Shown in pieces: positions 1 through 6,018 of a stretch of 6,795 bases of DNA. Source of the stretch: Rhodospirillaceae bacterium (GTDB lineage Bacteria; Pseudomonadota; Alphaproteobacteria; MPNO01; UBA2964); NCBI GenBank assembly GCA_002712335.1, contig PATI01000037.1, positions 29,797 through 36,591 of the forward strand. Reading direction: 5' to 3'. Under the pieces are notes generated by a model. It saw nothing but the letters and a program-made list of their open reading frames with translations. It ran no database searches and was not told the DNA's origin. Every line of letters starts with the position of its first letter. Position 1 is the first letter of the stretch. Made by a program: the position numbers and the translations under genes.

Positions 1-1
1 A

Positions 2-1093
2 AAGCTCGAAAAACGTCAAACTCAACTACTTAATGGCGACCTAGACATATTATCCAAGATTTATTGGCTAATCGAAGATTGCAAACGCTATGGGACTCTC
101 CCATTTGCAGGCCTTGCCCGAGCAGCATTCATCGCTACACAAATTTTACAATCTTTTGTTAGAAAAACTATCATTACTGAAAAAGAACAAGAAGTATTTC
201 TGCAATCTATTGATTCTATAAGTTCACAAATAAAAAGGGATTTTTCTAGGCTTAATAAAATCGAATTTCTTAAAAAATATGGACATTTGCGCCCAGGTAC
301 CTACGACATTCTATCCGCTCGTTATGATGAAACACCAGAACGCTATTTTGATTGGGACACCCGAATAAATTCTAGAACCAGTAAAAAGAATTCTGAATTT
401 TCTTTGTCAGTTGATCAGTTACGCAAAATCCAAAAAAATATTGATAATGATGGATTAGAGATAGAAGCTCATAACCTCCTCTCATTCATCAAAACAGCAA
501 TAGAAGCACGTGAAATGGCAAAATTCGTTTTTACTCGAAGTATAAGCGAATGTCTAAAATTGCTTGAAGAATTTGCTAAAAATTTTGGGATCACGCGGGA
601 AGAATGCTCTTATATTTATATTAAAGACATTTTAGGGCTTTATAGTTCTAGCGGCGATATTGAGGAGGTACTTAAAATTAGTGTCACTAAAGGGAAAAAA
701 TATCACGAGTTGTCCAAATCCATTATCCTACCTCCAATAATAGCTAACCCGGAAGAGGCTTGGTTATTCCGAGTTCCAAATACAATACCCAATTACATTA
801 CCCAAAATGAGGCCTTAGGAAAAAGTGTTTTGCTCGATTCAGAACCAAAGGAACTTAAAGATGCAATCCTGATGATATCTAGTGCAGACCCCGGTTTTGA
901 CTGGATTTTCTCTCAGGGTATCAAAGGTTTTATAACAAAATTTGGGGGTGCTAATTCACATATGGCGGTACGTGCTGCTGAACTAGGAATACCCGCTGTA
1001 ATTGGTGCTGGTAAATTACTTTACGATGAATGGTCAAGTGCAAAAATACTCCACATAGATTGTGTTAACCATCAGGTCCGGATTGTCCAATGA
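2..1093 (+). CDS. PEP-synthase-like L-glutamine kinase, C-terminal part (5' end outside window)
   Basis: Predicted to phosphorylate the amide nitrogen of L-glutamine with ATP, the first step of phosphoramidate synthesis (Cj1418 type). The frame is open from base 2, so the gene starts upstream; the TTG at 287 is an internal Leu in the stretch YGHLRPGTYDI, not a start. 363 residues are visible, about half of a protein of roughly 770 aa. The C-terminus carries the swivelling phosphohistidine domain of PEP synthase/PPDK: KFGGANSHMAVRAAELGIP, with the phosphorylated His codon at 959-961. The N-terminal ATP-grasp part is not in the window. The stop overlaps the next start (ATGA at 1090-1093), indicating an operon. 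Seen: the mobile-domain motif and the neighbours. Known: such proteins act as PEP synthases or related dikinases. Inferred: glutamine kinase, because all three partner enzymes follow. A rifampicin-phosphotransferase or PEP-synthase role is less likely in this context. Confidence 0.8.
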   Translation, partial: KLEKRQTQLLNGDLDILSKIYWLIEDCKRYGTLPFAGLARAAFIATQILQSFVRKTIITEKEQEVFLQSIDSISSQIKRDFSRLNKIEFLKKYGHLRPGTYDILSARYDETPERYFDWDTRINSRTSKKNSEFSLSVDQLRKIQKNIDNDGLEIEAHNLLSFIKTAIEAREMAKFVFTRSISECLKLLEEFAKNFGITREECSYIYIKDILGLYSSSGDIEEVLKISVTKGKKYHELSKSIILPPIIANPEEAWLFRVPNTIPNYITQNEALGKSVLLDSEPKELKDAILMISSADPGFDWIFSQGIKGFITKFGGANSHMAVRAAELGIPAVIGAGKLLYDEWSSAKILHIDCVNHQVRIVQ

Positions 1094-1698
1094 CGATCGT
1101 AGCTATCACTCAGAGAGCTTATACTGACGCTGCACATGGGGAAAAACGAGATTGTCTGGATCAGAGTTGGATAAATTTTCTCAATGAAGTAGGGATCACA
1201 CCTATTATTATCCCAAATAATATTGTTAGTGTAAAAATTTTGGTTAGCCAAATTAAAATTGGCGGCATTATTTTTACTGGAGGCGGAACATTATATGCAT
1301 ATGGTGGTAAAACACCTGAACGGGATGAAACCGAGGAATTTCTTTTGAATTATTCTAAAACAAATACTATTCCATTAATTGGGGTTTGCCGTGGAATGCA
1401 GGCAATTCAACACGATCACGGTGTAAAGCTTCGAGAGATTACTGGACACGTTGCAGACATCCAACAAGTAACAATAAACGGAAGGGAAGAGCCGGTTAAT
1501 AGCTACCATAACTTCGGAACTAGCGATACAGTACCAGAGTTGAAAGTTTGGGCTAAATCGTTAGATGGTGTAGTCAAGGCCATAAAACATACCGTCCATC
1601 CTATAACCGGCATAATGTGGCATCCAGAACGCTTAACACCTTTTGTTCAGCGCGATATTGATTTATTCAGAAAAATATTTCTACCAAAGAAAAAATGA
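1090..1698 (+). CDS. Class-I glutamine amidotransferase-like hydrolase (predicted gamma-glutamyl-CDP-amidate hydrolase)
   Basis: A 202-aa cytosolic protein of the peptidase C26/PuuD-like class-I amidotransferase fold. The nucleophile is Cys100 in the elbow IGVCRGMQ; the other triad members are His178 and Glu180 in MWHPER. An upstream segment around residues 64-79 (FTGGG ... GGKTPERDE) matches the C26 oxyanion/substrate region. No synthetase domain is attached, so it probably hydrolyses a gamma-glutamyl compound itself. The C. jejuni counterpart Cj1417 cleaves CDP-L-glutamine to L-glutamate and cytidine diphosphoramidate; this role is inferred from the order of the four genes. Both ends overlap neighbours by ATGA (1090-1093 and 1695-1698), so translation is probably coupled. 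Similarity alone would suggest gamma-glutamyl-GABA hydrolase, but no putrescine genes are present to support that. Confidence 0.82.
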   Translation: MTIVAITQRAYTDAAHGEKRDCLDQSWINFLNEVGITPIIIPNNIVSVKILVSQIKIGGIIFTGGGTLYAYGGKTPERDETEEFLLNYSKTNTIPLIGVCRGMQAIQHDHGVKLREITGHVADIQQVTINGREEPVNSYHNFGTSDTVPELKVWAKSLDGVVKAIKHTVHPITGIMWHPERLTPFVQRDIDLFRKIFLPKKK

Positions 1699-2429
1699 AG
1701 TCTATCATTCTTGCAGCGGGTCGCGGCAGTCGCATGGGAAAATTAACCGACATGCTACCGAAATGTATGTTGACACTAAAAGGAGAGCCATTGATTCATT
1801 GGCAAATCCGAGCTCTTGCTGATGCTAATATTAATAAGATCGCAGTAGTCTGCGGCTACCAAAAACATGCAGTCCAAGCAGATGGTATTTCCGAAAAAAT
1901 CGATAATCCACGTTGGTATCAAACCAATATGGTGCGTTCACTAATGTATGCTGATGCGTGGTTAAAATCAGATATCTGCATTGTTAGCTATGGTGATATT
2001 TTTTACGAGTCTAGTGGTGTTGCCACTCTTCTTGATTGTGATGCGGATATAGCTATTACCTACGACCTAAAGTTTGAGGTGCTATGGAAAACACGGCAAG
2101 AAAACCCTCTAAATGACCTAGAGACTTTCAGAGTTGATGGTAAGGGTATGTTGGTAACTATCGGTGGCCAACCCCAATCGATTGCGGAGATTCAGGGACA
2201 ATATATGGGGTTATTAAAGTTTACCCCAGATGGTTGGAAGCAAGCTGTTAAATATCTTAATAGGTTATCAGAAGACAAGATCGACAAACTGGACATGACT
2301 TCTCTTCTGCAGGGACTTATAGAAAAAGACGTACCTGTTAAAACTATCCCTTATGATGGAACATGGGGTGAGGTCGACACAGTCGGGGATCTAGAGCTTT
2401 ATGAAAATACCTGCCATTTTTTGCGGTAG
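1695..2429 (+). CDS. LicC-like nucleotidyltransferase (predicted CTP:phosphoglutamine cytidylyltransferase)
   Basis: A 244-aa Rossmann-type sugar/choline-phosphate nucleotidyltransferase. The N-terminal nucleotide loop is LAAGRGSRMG (residues 6-15), followed by PKCM with the conserved Lys23. Asp101 in SYGDIFYE and Asp228 in WGEVDTVGDL are the expected Mg2+ ligands. The segment NMVRSLMYADAWL (79-91) resembles LicC-type enzymes rather than hexose-phosphate transferases. In the Cj1416 reaction, CTP and L-glutamine phosphate (N-phosphorylated at the amide) give CDP-L-glutamine plus PPi. That substrate is inferred from the neighbouring glutamine-kinase-like and amidotransferase genes; phosphocholine, phosphoethanolamine or a sugar phosphate cannot be excluded from sequence alone. 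The ATG overlaps the upstream stop (ATGA at 1695-1698) without a strong ribosome site, consistent with coupling. Confidence 0.82.
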   Translation: MKSIILAAGRGSRMGKLTDMLPKCMLTLKGEPLIHWQIRALADANINKIAVVCGYQKHAVQADGISEKIDNPRWYQTNMVRSLMYADAWLKSDICIVSYGDIFYESSGVATLLDCDADIAITYDLKFEVLWKTRQENPLNDLETFRVDGKGMLVTIGGQPQSIAEIQGQYMGLLKFTPDGWKQAVKYLNRLSEDKIDKLDMTSLLQGLIEKDVPVKTIPYDGTWGEVDTVGDLELYENTCHFLR

Positions 2430-2444
2430 ACTAATAACCCATTA

Positions 2445-2993
2445 ATGCCAAATTTAATTGGGAAGGATATTAGGACGAATATAGTGTCAAAAGGAACGGT
2501 ATTTTGGTTAACCGGGCTATCCGGATCGGGAAAAACTGCGATTGGGAAAGCTCTTACAGAGAAGTTGCAAAATAGTGATGCTGTTATTTTTTTAGATGGC
2601 GATAGATTGCGTGAAGTTTATGGAAACATGCTTGGATATAGTAAAGCGGAACGTCGCAACGCGAGTTTATATTATGCACGCCTATGTAAAATGATTTCAG
2701 TACAGGGTATAAATGTTGTGTGCGCCACTATCTCGATGATTCATCAAACCCAAGAATGGAACAGAAATAATATAGAAAAGTATTTAGAGATTTATGTTCG
2801 TGTGCCGATAGAGGAACTCATCTTACGGGATAACAAACAAATCTATTCACGCGCTAAAAGTGGCAAACTAACGAACGTAGTAGGTATGGATATCGAAGCA
2901 GAAGAACCACAATTTCCTGATTTAATAATTGATAATTATGGAAACATGACTGTAAACAAAGCAGTTAATAGGATTTTAGAAACCCTTTACTAA
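2445..2993 (+). CDS. CysC-like small kinase (predicted cytidine diphosphoramidate kinase)
   Basis: A 182-aa P-loop kinase of the adenylylsulfate-kinase family: Walker A GLSGSGKT at residues 24-31, FLDGDRLR at 49-56, and a C-terminal RAKSGKLTNVVGMD segment (136-149) corresponding to the CysC lid region. It departs from true APS kinases where substrate is held: the usual Asp-Arg-x-x-Asn-Ile-Arg-Arg run is replaced by ERRNASLYYARL (69-80), and ISP is ISM (96-98). No ATP sulfurylase gene is nearby. The C. jejuni counterpart Cj1415 phosphorylates the 3'-OH of cytidine diphosphoramidate with ATP; this function is inferred here from context. Last gene of the cluster, 15 nt after the preceding stop. 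The ATG at 2445 has no visible Shine-Dalgarno sequence; GTG at 2484 (169 aa) has AGGA 8 nt upstream and is a serious alternative. Confidence 0.8.
   Translation: MPNLIGKDIRTNIVSKGTVFWLTGLSGSGKTAIGKALTEKLQNSDAVIFLDGDRLREVYGNMLGYSKAERRNASLYYARLCKMISVQGINVVCATISMIHQTQEWNRNNIEKYLEIYVRVPIEELILRDNKQIYSRAKSGKLTNVVGMDIEAEEPQFPDLIIDNYGNMTVNKAVNRILETLY
2472..2475 (+). promoter_or_regulatory. Possible ribosome binding site favouring the GTG start at 2484
   Basis: AGGA ends 8 nt before an in-frame GTG (2484-2486) of the CysC-like kinase, whereas the ATG at 2445 has no purine-rich site. The GTG start would place the P-loop about ten residues from the N-terminus, still complete. The match is short and could be chance. 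Confidence 0.4.
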
Positions 2994-3038
2994 TGGATAT
3001 ACCTGTTTGATCTCTTCCAGTTGCCTATTAATTGCACG

Positions 3039-3056
3039 TGCCTTTCAAGAAAGGCA
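3039..3056. terminator. Perfect 18-bp palindrome between convergent units, possible terminator
   Basis: TGCCTTTC and GAAAGGCA are separated by AA, so RNA from either strand could fold a 7-bp stem with a CAAG (or CTTG) loop. It lies 45 nt after the kinase stop and about 87 nt beyond the 3' end of the oppositely transcribed tRNA, where transcripts from both sides should end. Neither side carries a run of T, so an intrinsic terminator is only a possibility. The rest of 2994-3143 shows no gene. Confidence 0.35.
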
Positions 3057-3143
3057 GATAGGTCCTCTTGGTTATAAATCGATGAACAAAATAAAACCTC
3101 TGTAAGTATTGGTTTGCCGGGGTTTCAGGTGAGCAGAACTTGC

Positions 3144-3218
3144 TGGTGCCGCCGGTGAGATTCGAACTCACGACTTCTCCCTTACCAAGGGAGTACTCTA
3201 CCCCTGAGTTACGGCGGC
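3144..3218 (-). tRNA. tRNA-Thr (anticodon GGT), CCA encoded
   Basis: On the - strand the 75-nt gene folds as a full cloverleaf: acceptor GCCGCCG/CGGCGGC (7 bp), D stem ACTC/GAGT with loop AGGGGTA, anticodon stem CTCCC/GGGAG around loop TTGGTAA (anticodon GGT, reading ACC and ACU), a five-base variable loop AAGTC, T stem GTGAG/CTCAC with loop TTCGAAT, discriminator A, and genomic CCA at 3144-3146. The D stem opens with an A10-T25 pair instead of the usual G10-C25; both sides changed, so pairing is kept. The gene is transcribed away from murA and toward the phosphoramidate cluster, with its 3' end facing the cluster. Confidence 0.97.
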
Positions 3219-3225
3219 TCCTAAG

Positions 3226-3240
3226 TGTGAGGAGCTCACA
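3226..3240. repeat. 15-bp dyad upstream of tRNA-Thr
   Basis: TGTGAG and CTCACA flank GAG, a perfect 6-bp dyad beginning 7 bp upstream of the tRNA 5' end. It could form a small hairpin in the tRNA leader or be a protein site. It resembles a CRP half-site pair, but the spacing is five rather than six bases, so a CRP site is not claimed. Confidence 0.35.
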
Positions 3241-3290
3241 ATGCCATGTCAGGCATGTCCATGCAATAAAACAACAAAGATTGTAACTAA

Positions 3291-3299
3291 TGTGATAAT
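3291..3299 (+). promoter_or_regulatory. Possible extended -10 element for the murA operon
   Basis: TGTGATAAT fits an extended -10 (TGn followed by a TATAAT-like hexamer), 62 nt before the start codon of the small basic protein, in the gap between the divergent tRNA gene and the murA transcription unit. No good -35 hexamer stands at 17 nt, and the region is AT-rich, so chance matches are likely. The gap must contain promoters for both directions, but their exact positions are uncertain. Confidence 0.25.
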
Positions 3300-3360
3300 A
3301 TTTGTTTAAATATAGCTTAATGAATTGATAATTTTGTATTGAGGATAAAAAAATCAAAAA

Positions 3361-3492
3361 ATGAGCAAGTCGGGTTCTTCTCAAAAGAATGATGAAAAAA
3401 GTCGAAGGCGTGCTGCAGCGTTACGAGTTAACTTACTTCGTCGAAAAAAACAAAAGCGTGAAAGAGAGGAATTTGGAGATATCAATAATTAA
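3361..3492 (+). CDS. Small basic protein upstream of murA, function unknown
   Basis: A 43-residue ORF beginning MSKSGSSQKN and carrying a strongly basic middle, RRRAAALRVNLLRRKKQKR, ending in acidic and polar residues. I recall short hypothetical proteins with the same pattern (basic, Ala-Leu-Arg-x-Asn-Leu, then an Arg/Lys-rich run) directly upstream of murA in Alphaproteobacteria, which is the main reason to accept it. The RRKKQK helix could bind nucleic acid or an acidic partner; nothing more is known from sequence. GAGG at 3341-3344 is the nearest ribosome site, with a long 16-nt gap. No signal peptide or membrane segment is seen. A 69-codon ORF in another frame across 3389-3598 overlaps it and has no protein-like composition, so it was not called. 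Confidence 0.7.
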   Translation: MSKSGSSQKNDEKSRRRAAALRVNLLRRKKQKREREEFGDINN

Positions 3493-3600
3493 AAATCGCG
3501 ATGTAAGGAGATGTTTTGCCGATTTTAAAGTTTACTATTCTCTACATCTTTTTGTTAAACCCATTAAAAAGAGTATTAAAATTAAGGAATCCACCTGAAT

Positions 3601-4884
3601 ATGGATAAAATTCTAATAAAAGGCGGTAGGGCTCTATCTGGATGTATTCAAATAAGTGGGGCAAAAAATGCGGCGTTACCGCTTATGGCAGCTAGCCTAT
3701 TAACAGATGATCCACTTGTTCTGAATAATTTACCGCATCTAGCTGATATTAGTACTATGGCTAACCTTTTAACCCATCATGGTGCTAACATTAGTATGGC
3801 AGGTGAGGCGGGAGATGGTGCCCATACCGGACGAGCTCTTAGACTTAAGGCATCGAAAATTACAAATACAACGGCTCCATATGAATTGGTTCGTCGGATG
3901 AGGGCTTCGATACTTGTGCTAGGACCATTGTTGGCCAGAACGGGCGAGGCGCGGGTTTCTTTGCCGGGAGGCTGCGCTATAGGTGCCCGTCCAGTTGATC
4001 TACATCTTAAGGGTTTAAGCCAACTCGGTGTAAAAATTCAAATGGAAGAGGGCTATGTTACTGCATCAGCGTCGGAGGGCTTAAAAGGTACAAAAATTAC
4101 TTTTCCTATAGTTTCTGTAGGAGCTACGGAAAATCTACTTATGGCTGCTTGTCTAGCAAATGGAGAGACAGTCTTGACCAATGCTGCTCGCGAACCCGAA
4201 GTTGCTGATCTGGCAGGATGTCTAATTAAGATGGGGGCCAAAATTGATGGGATAGGCACCGATACGTTGGTTATACAAGGTCAGAAGACTTTATCTGGAG
4301 CGGAACATATCGTTGTTCCCGATCGTATAGAAGCAGGAACTTATGCCATGGCCGCAGCATTAACTGGGGGTGATATAATATTAAAAGGTCCTAGAATGGA
4401 GCTACTTCAGGCTGTGTTAGATAAACTTGTTGAAGCGGGGGTCTCTGTTCAAGAAACTTCGAGTGGTATCAGGGTCAAACGGAATGGAAAACTTATAGGC
4501 GTGGATGTAATGACAGAGCCATTTCCGGGTTTTCCAACGGATCTACAAGCGCAGATGACAGCTTTAATGAGCATTGCGGACGGTGCAGCGATGATCACCG
4601 AATCAATTTTTGAAAATCGTTTTATGCATATTCCTGAACTTGCTCGTATGGGAGCTAATGTAACTGTGCATGGTGCATCATCCCTAGTTCGAGGTGTTAG
4701 TGAGTTGATTGGAGCGCCTGTGATGGCAACTGATTTGAGGGCGTCAGCTTCGTTGGTTTTAGCGGGCCTTGTGGCTAAAGGCGAAACAACGGTTAATCGC
4801 GTTTACCATATTGATCGTGGTTACGAAAGAATTGAAGAAAAGCTTGCATCCTGTGGAGCAAATATTGAGAGGCTTGATATATGA
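3601..4884 (+). CDS. murA: UDP-N-acetylglucosamine 1-carboxyvinyltransferase (MurA)
   Basis: Cytosolic enzyme of the first committed step of peptidoglycan synthesis: it transfers enolpyruvate from PEP to UDP-GlcNAc. At 427 aa it is complete (E. coli 419). Active-site residues are all visible: Lys22-Asn23 in SGAKNAALP, catalytic Cys125 in [14 protein letters not shown] with Arg130, Asp314 in [11 protein letters not shown], Arg340 in ESIFENRF, and Asp378/Arg380 in [10 protein letters not shown]. The Cys (not Asp) at 125 is the fosfomycin-sensitive form in known MurA enzymes. The ATG at 3601 has AAGGA 12 nt upstream and the N-terminus MDKILIKGG aligns with the family. It is preceded by the 43-aa basic protein gene and overlaps the DUF2948 gene by ATGA at 4881-4884, so the downstream genes are likely co-transcribed. 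Confidence 0.98.
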   Translation: MDKILIKGGRALSGCIQISGAKNAALPLMAASLLTDDPLVLNNLPHLADISTMANLLTHHGANISMAGEAGDGAHTGRALRLKASKITNTTAPYELVRRMRASILVLGPLLARTGEARVSLPGGCAIGARPVDLHLKGLSQLGVKIQMEEGYVTASASEGLKGTKITFPIVSVGATENLLMAACLANGETVLTNAAREPEVADLAGCLIKMGAKIDGIGTDTLVIQGQKTLSGAEHIVVPDRIEAGTYAMAAALTGGDIILKGPRMELLQAVLDKLVEAGVSVQETSSGIRVKRNGKLIGVDVMTEPFPGFPTDLQAQMTALMSIADGAAMITESIFENRFMHIPELARMGANVTVHGASSLVRGVSELIGAPVMATDLRASASLVLAGLVAKGETTVNRVYHIDRGYERIEEKLASCGANIERLDI

Positions 4885-5327
4885 CCAAAGGTCAACTCTT
4901 AAAATTGCGAGCCAATGATAAAGAGGACCTGTCTGTTATCTCTACTGTTTTGCAGGATTCCCTTATTACTGTAAATGAAATGCTTTTCTTAAAAAAGGAA
5001 TCCCGCTTCGCATTTGTCGCAAATCGGTTTCGATGGGAAGATAATAAGGAAAAAAAACCAGAGGATATTCTAGTTTATGAGCGGGTACACTGTGGGATTT
5101 GTTTTGAAACAGTTACCGCTGTGCTGCAGAAGGGGTTAGATCAATACAGAAAATCTCAAATAATCTCGCTTCTTTCTATCGTGGAAGAAGAAAAAATTAT
5201 CGATATGTCTTTTTCTGCGGGTATTGTAGTGAGGCTAGAGATAGATGAAATTTTATGTCATTTGCAGGATTTGGATTCACCGTGGCCAACAAAATGGCGG
5301 CCTGAACATAGACTTGAGAAAGGATAA
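4881..5327 (+). CDS. DUF2948 family protein
   Basis: A 148-aa cytosolic protein recognised as DUF2948 by its opening [20 protein letters not shown], the central [17 protein letters not shown] (about residues 37-53), the [14 protein letters not shown] segment, and the C-terminal [16 protein letters not shown]. The family is of unknown function and is found between murA and his genes in many Alphaproteobacteria; this placement is as much evidence as the motifs. No catalytic signature, signal peptide or transmembrane helix is seen. The start overlaps the murA stop (ATGA), pointing to coupled translation. Length is near the family norm, with no sign of decay. Confidence 0.9.
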   Translation: MTKGQLLKLRANDKEDLSVISTVLQDSLITVNEMLFLKKESRFAFVANRFRWEDNKEKKPEDILVYERVHCGICFETVTAVLQKGLDQYRKSQIISLLSIVEEEKIIDMSFSAGIVVRLEIDEILCHLQDLDSPWPTKWRPEHRLEKG

Positions 5328-5343
5328 CAGAGCTTAAAATGCT

Positions 5344-6018
5344 GTGTTATGTAGATTATTGCAAGAAAAATTAAAACTTATATTTGCTCTTCCTAAGGGC
5401 AGGATTTTGAATGAAGCGTTGCCGTTATTGGAGAGGGCAGGCATAAAGCCGGAAAGCAGTTTTCATGATAATGGAGACCGTCGTTTAATTTTTCAAACAA
5501 ATGTAAGCGGGCTACATATCATACGTGTGCGAAGCTTTGATGTAGCTACTTTTGTTGCGTTTGGAGCAGCTCACATTGGATTCGCTGGCAGTGATGTTCT
5601 GATGGAGTTTGATTATCCTGAAAATTATTCTCCGCTAGATCTAAAAATTGGAAAATGTCGAATGATGGTTGCGCAGCCAGTTAAATTGAAAGTAGATGAT
5701 GACCCGGCGCGTTGGAGCCATGTTTCCGTAGCGACAAAATATCCGGAAGTTACCAAGCAGCATTTTGCCGCTAGAGGGGTCCAAGCAGAATGCATTAAAT
5801 TGAATGGGGCGATGGAGCTTGCACCTAAGCTTGGACTGGCGAGAAGAATTGTTGACTTGGTCGATACAGGTAAGACTCTAAAAGAGAATGGATTGGTTGA
5901 AGTCGAACATATAGCGGACGTTAGTTCACGCCTTGTAGTAAACCGGGCCGCGCTTAAAACAAAACCGGAGCTACTCGGAAAATGGGTGGAGAGAATAAGG
6001 GAAGCCGTAAATGGTTAA
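5344..6018 (+). CDS. hisG: ATP phosphoribosyltransferase, short form (HisG)
   Basis: Catalyses the first step of histidine synthesis, ATP plus PRPP to phosphoribosyl-ATP. The 224-aa length is the short form, which lacks the C-terminal regulatory domain and in known systems needs HisZ as partner; no hisZ is in the window. Motifs: FALPKGRI near the N-terminus (about 14-21), [10 protein letters not shown] (80-89), and the family signature from Glu158 to Leu179 including the PRPP loop DLVDTGKTL. No ATG lies in frame at the start. GTG at 5344 is used here; TTG at 5359 would begin closer to the usual HisG N-terminus. The only purine-rich site, AAAGGA at 5319-5324, is 19 nt from the GTG, so the start is uncertain. 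hisD overlaps its last 8 bases. Confidence 0.95.
   Translation: MLCRLLQEKLKLIFALPKGRILNEALPLLERAGIKPESSFHDNGDRRLIFQTNVSGLHIIRVRSFDVATFVAFGAAHIGFAGSDVLMEFDYPENYSPLDLKIGKCRMMVAQPVKLKVDDDPARWSHVSVATKYPEVTKQHFAARGVQAECIKLNGAMELAPKLGLARRIVDLVDTGKTLKENGLVEVEHIADVSSRLVVNRAALKTKPELLGKWVERIREAVNG
5997..6002 (+). promoter_or_regulatory. Ribosome binding site of hisD
   Basis: AAGGGA lies inside the end of hisG, 8 nt before ATG 6011. It decides the hisD start in favour of 6011 over the internal ATG at 6032 (Met8) and shows that hisD is translated from within the hisG reading frame. Confidence 0.7.

Noticed and set aside
287..289. TTG as start of the first gene
   Set aside because: The frame is open back to base 2 and the upstream residues continue the family sequence, so this Leu is internal.
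2445..2993. Sulfate activation (true APS kinase, cysC)
   Set aside because: The substrate signature is altered, there is no ATP sulfurylase nearby, and the operon partners point to phosphoramidate synthesis.
2..2993. Foreign origin of the cluster judged from base composition
   Set aside because: The cluster is AT-rich, but the 5' part of hisD is equally AT-rich by eye, so composition does not separate them.
3070..3125. Intrinsic terminator for tRNA-Thr on the - strand
   Set aside because: A T-rich stretch exists, but the best stem is only AAACC/GGTTT with a long loop.
3110..3132. Decayed duplicate of the tRNA 3' end as an attachment site
   Set aside because: Only scattered resemblance to the T-arm and acceptor sequence (GCCGG, GGTGAG); too short and gapped to support a direct repeat.
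3226..3240. CRP binding site
   Set aside because: TGTGA and TCACA are present but separated by five bases, not six, and the position fits a tRNA leader better.
3028..3384. 118-codon ORF on the - strand
   Set aside because: It reads straight through the tRNA-Thr gene and the divergent promoter region; its product shows no family resemblance.
3389..3598. 69-codon + strand ORF before murA
   Set aside because: It overlaps the more plausible 43-aa basic protein in another frame and its second half is low-complexity, AT-driven sequence with no recognisable motif.
4053..4259. 68-codon ORF on the - strand inside murA
   Set aside because: Antisense shadow of a well-conserved part of murA.
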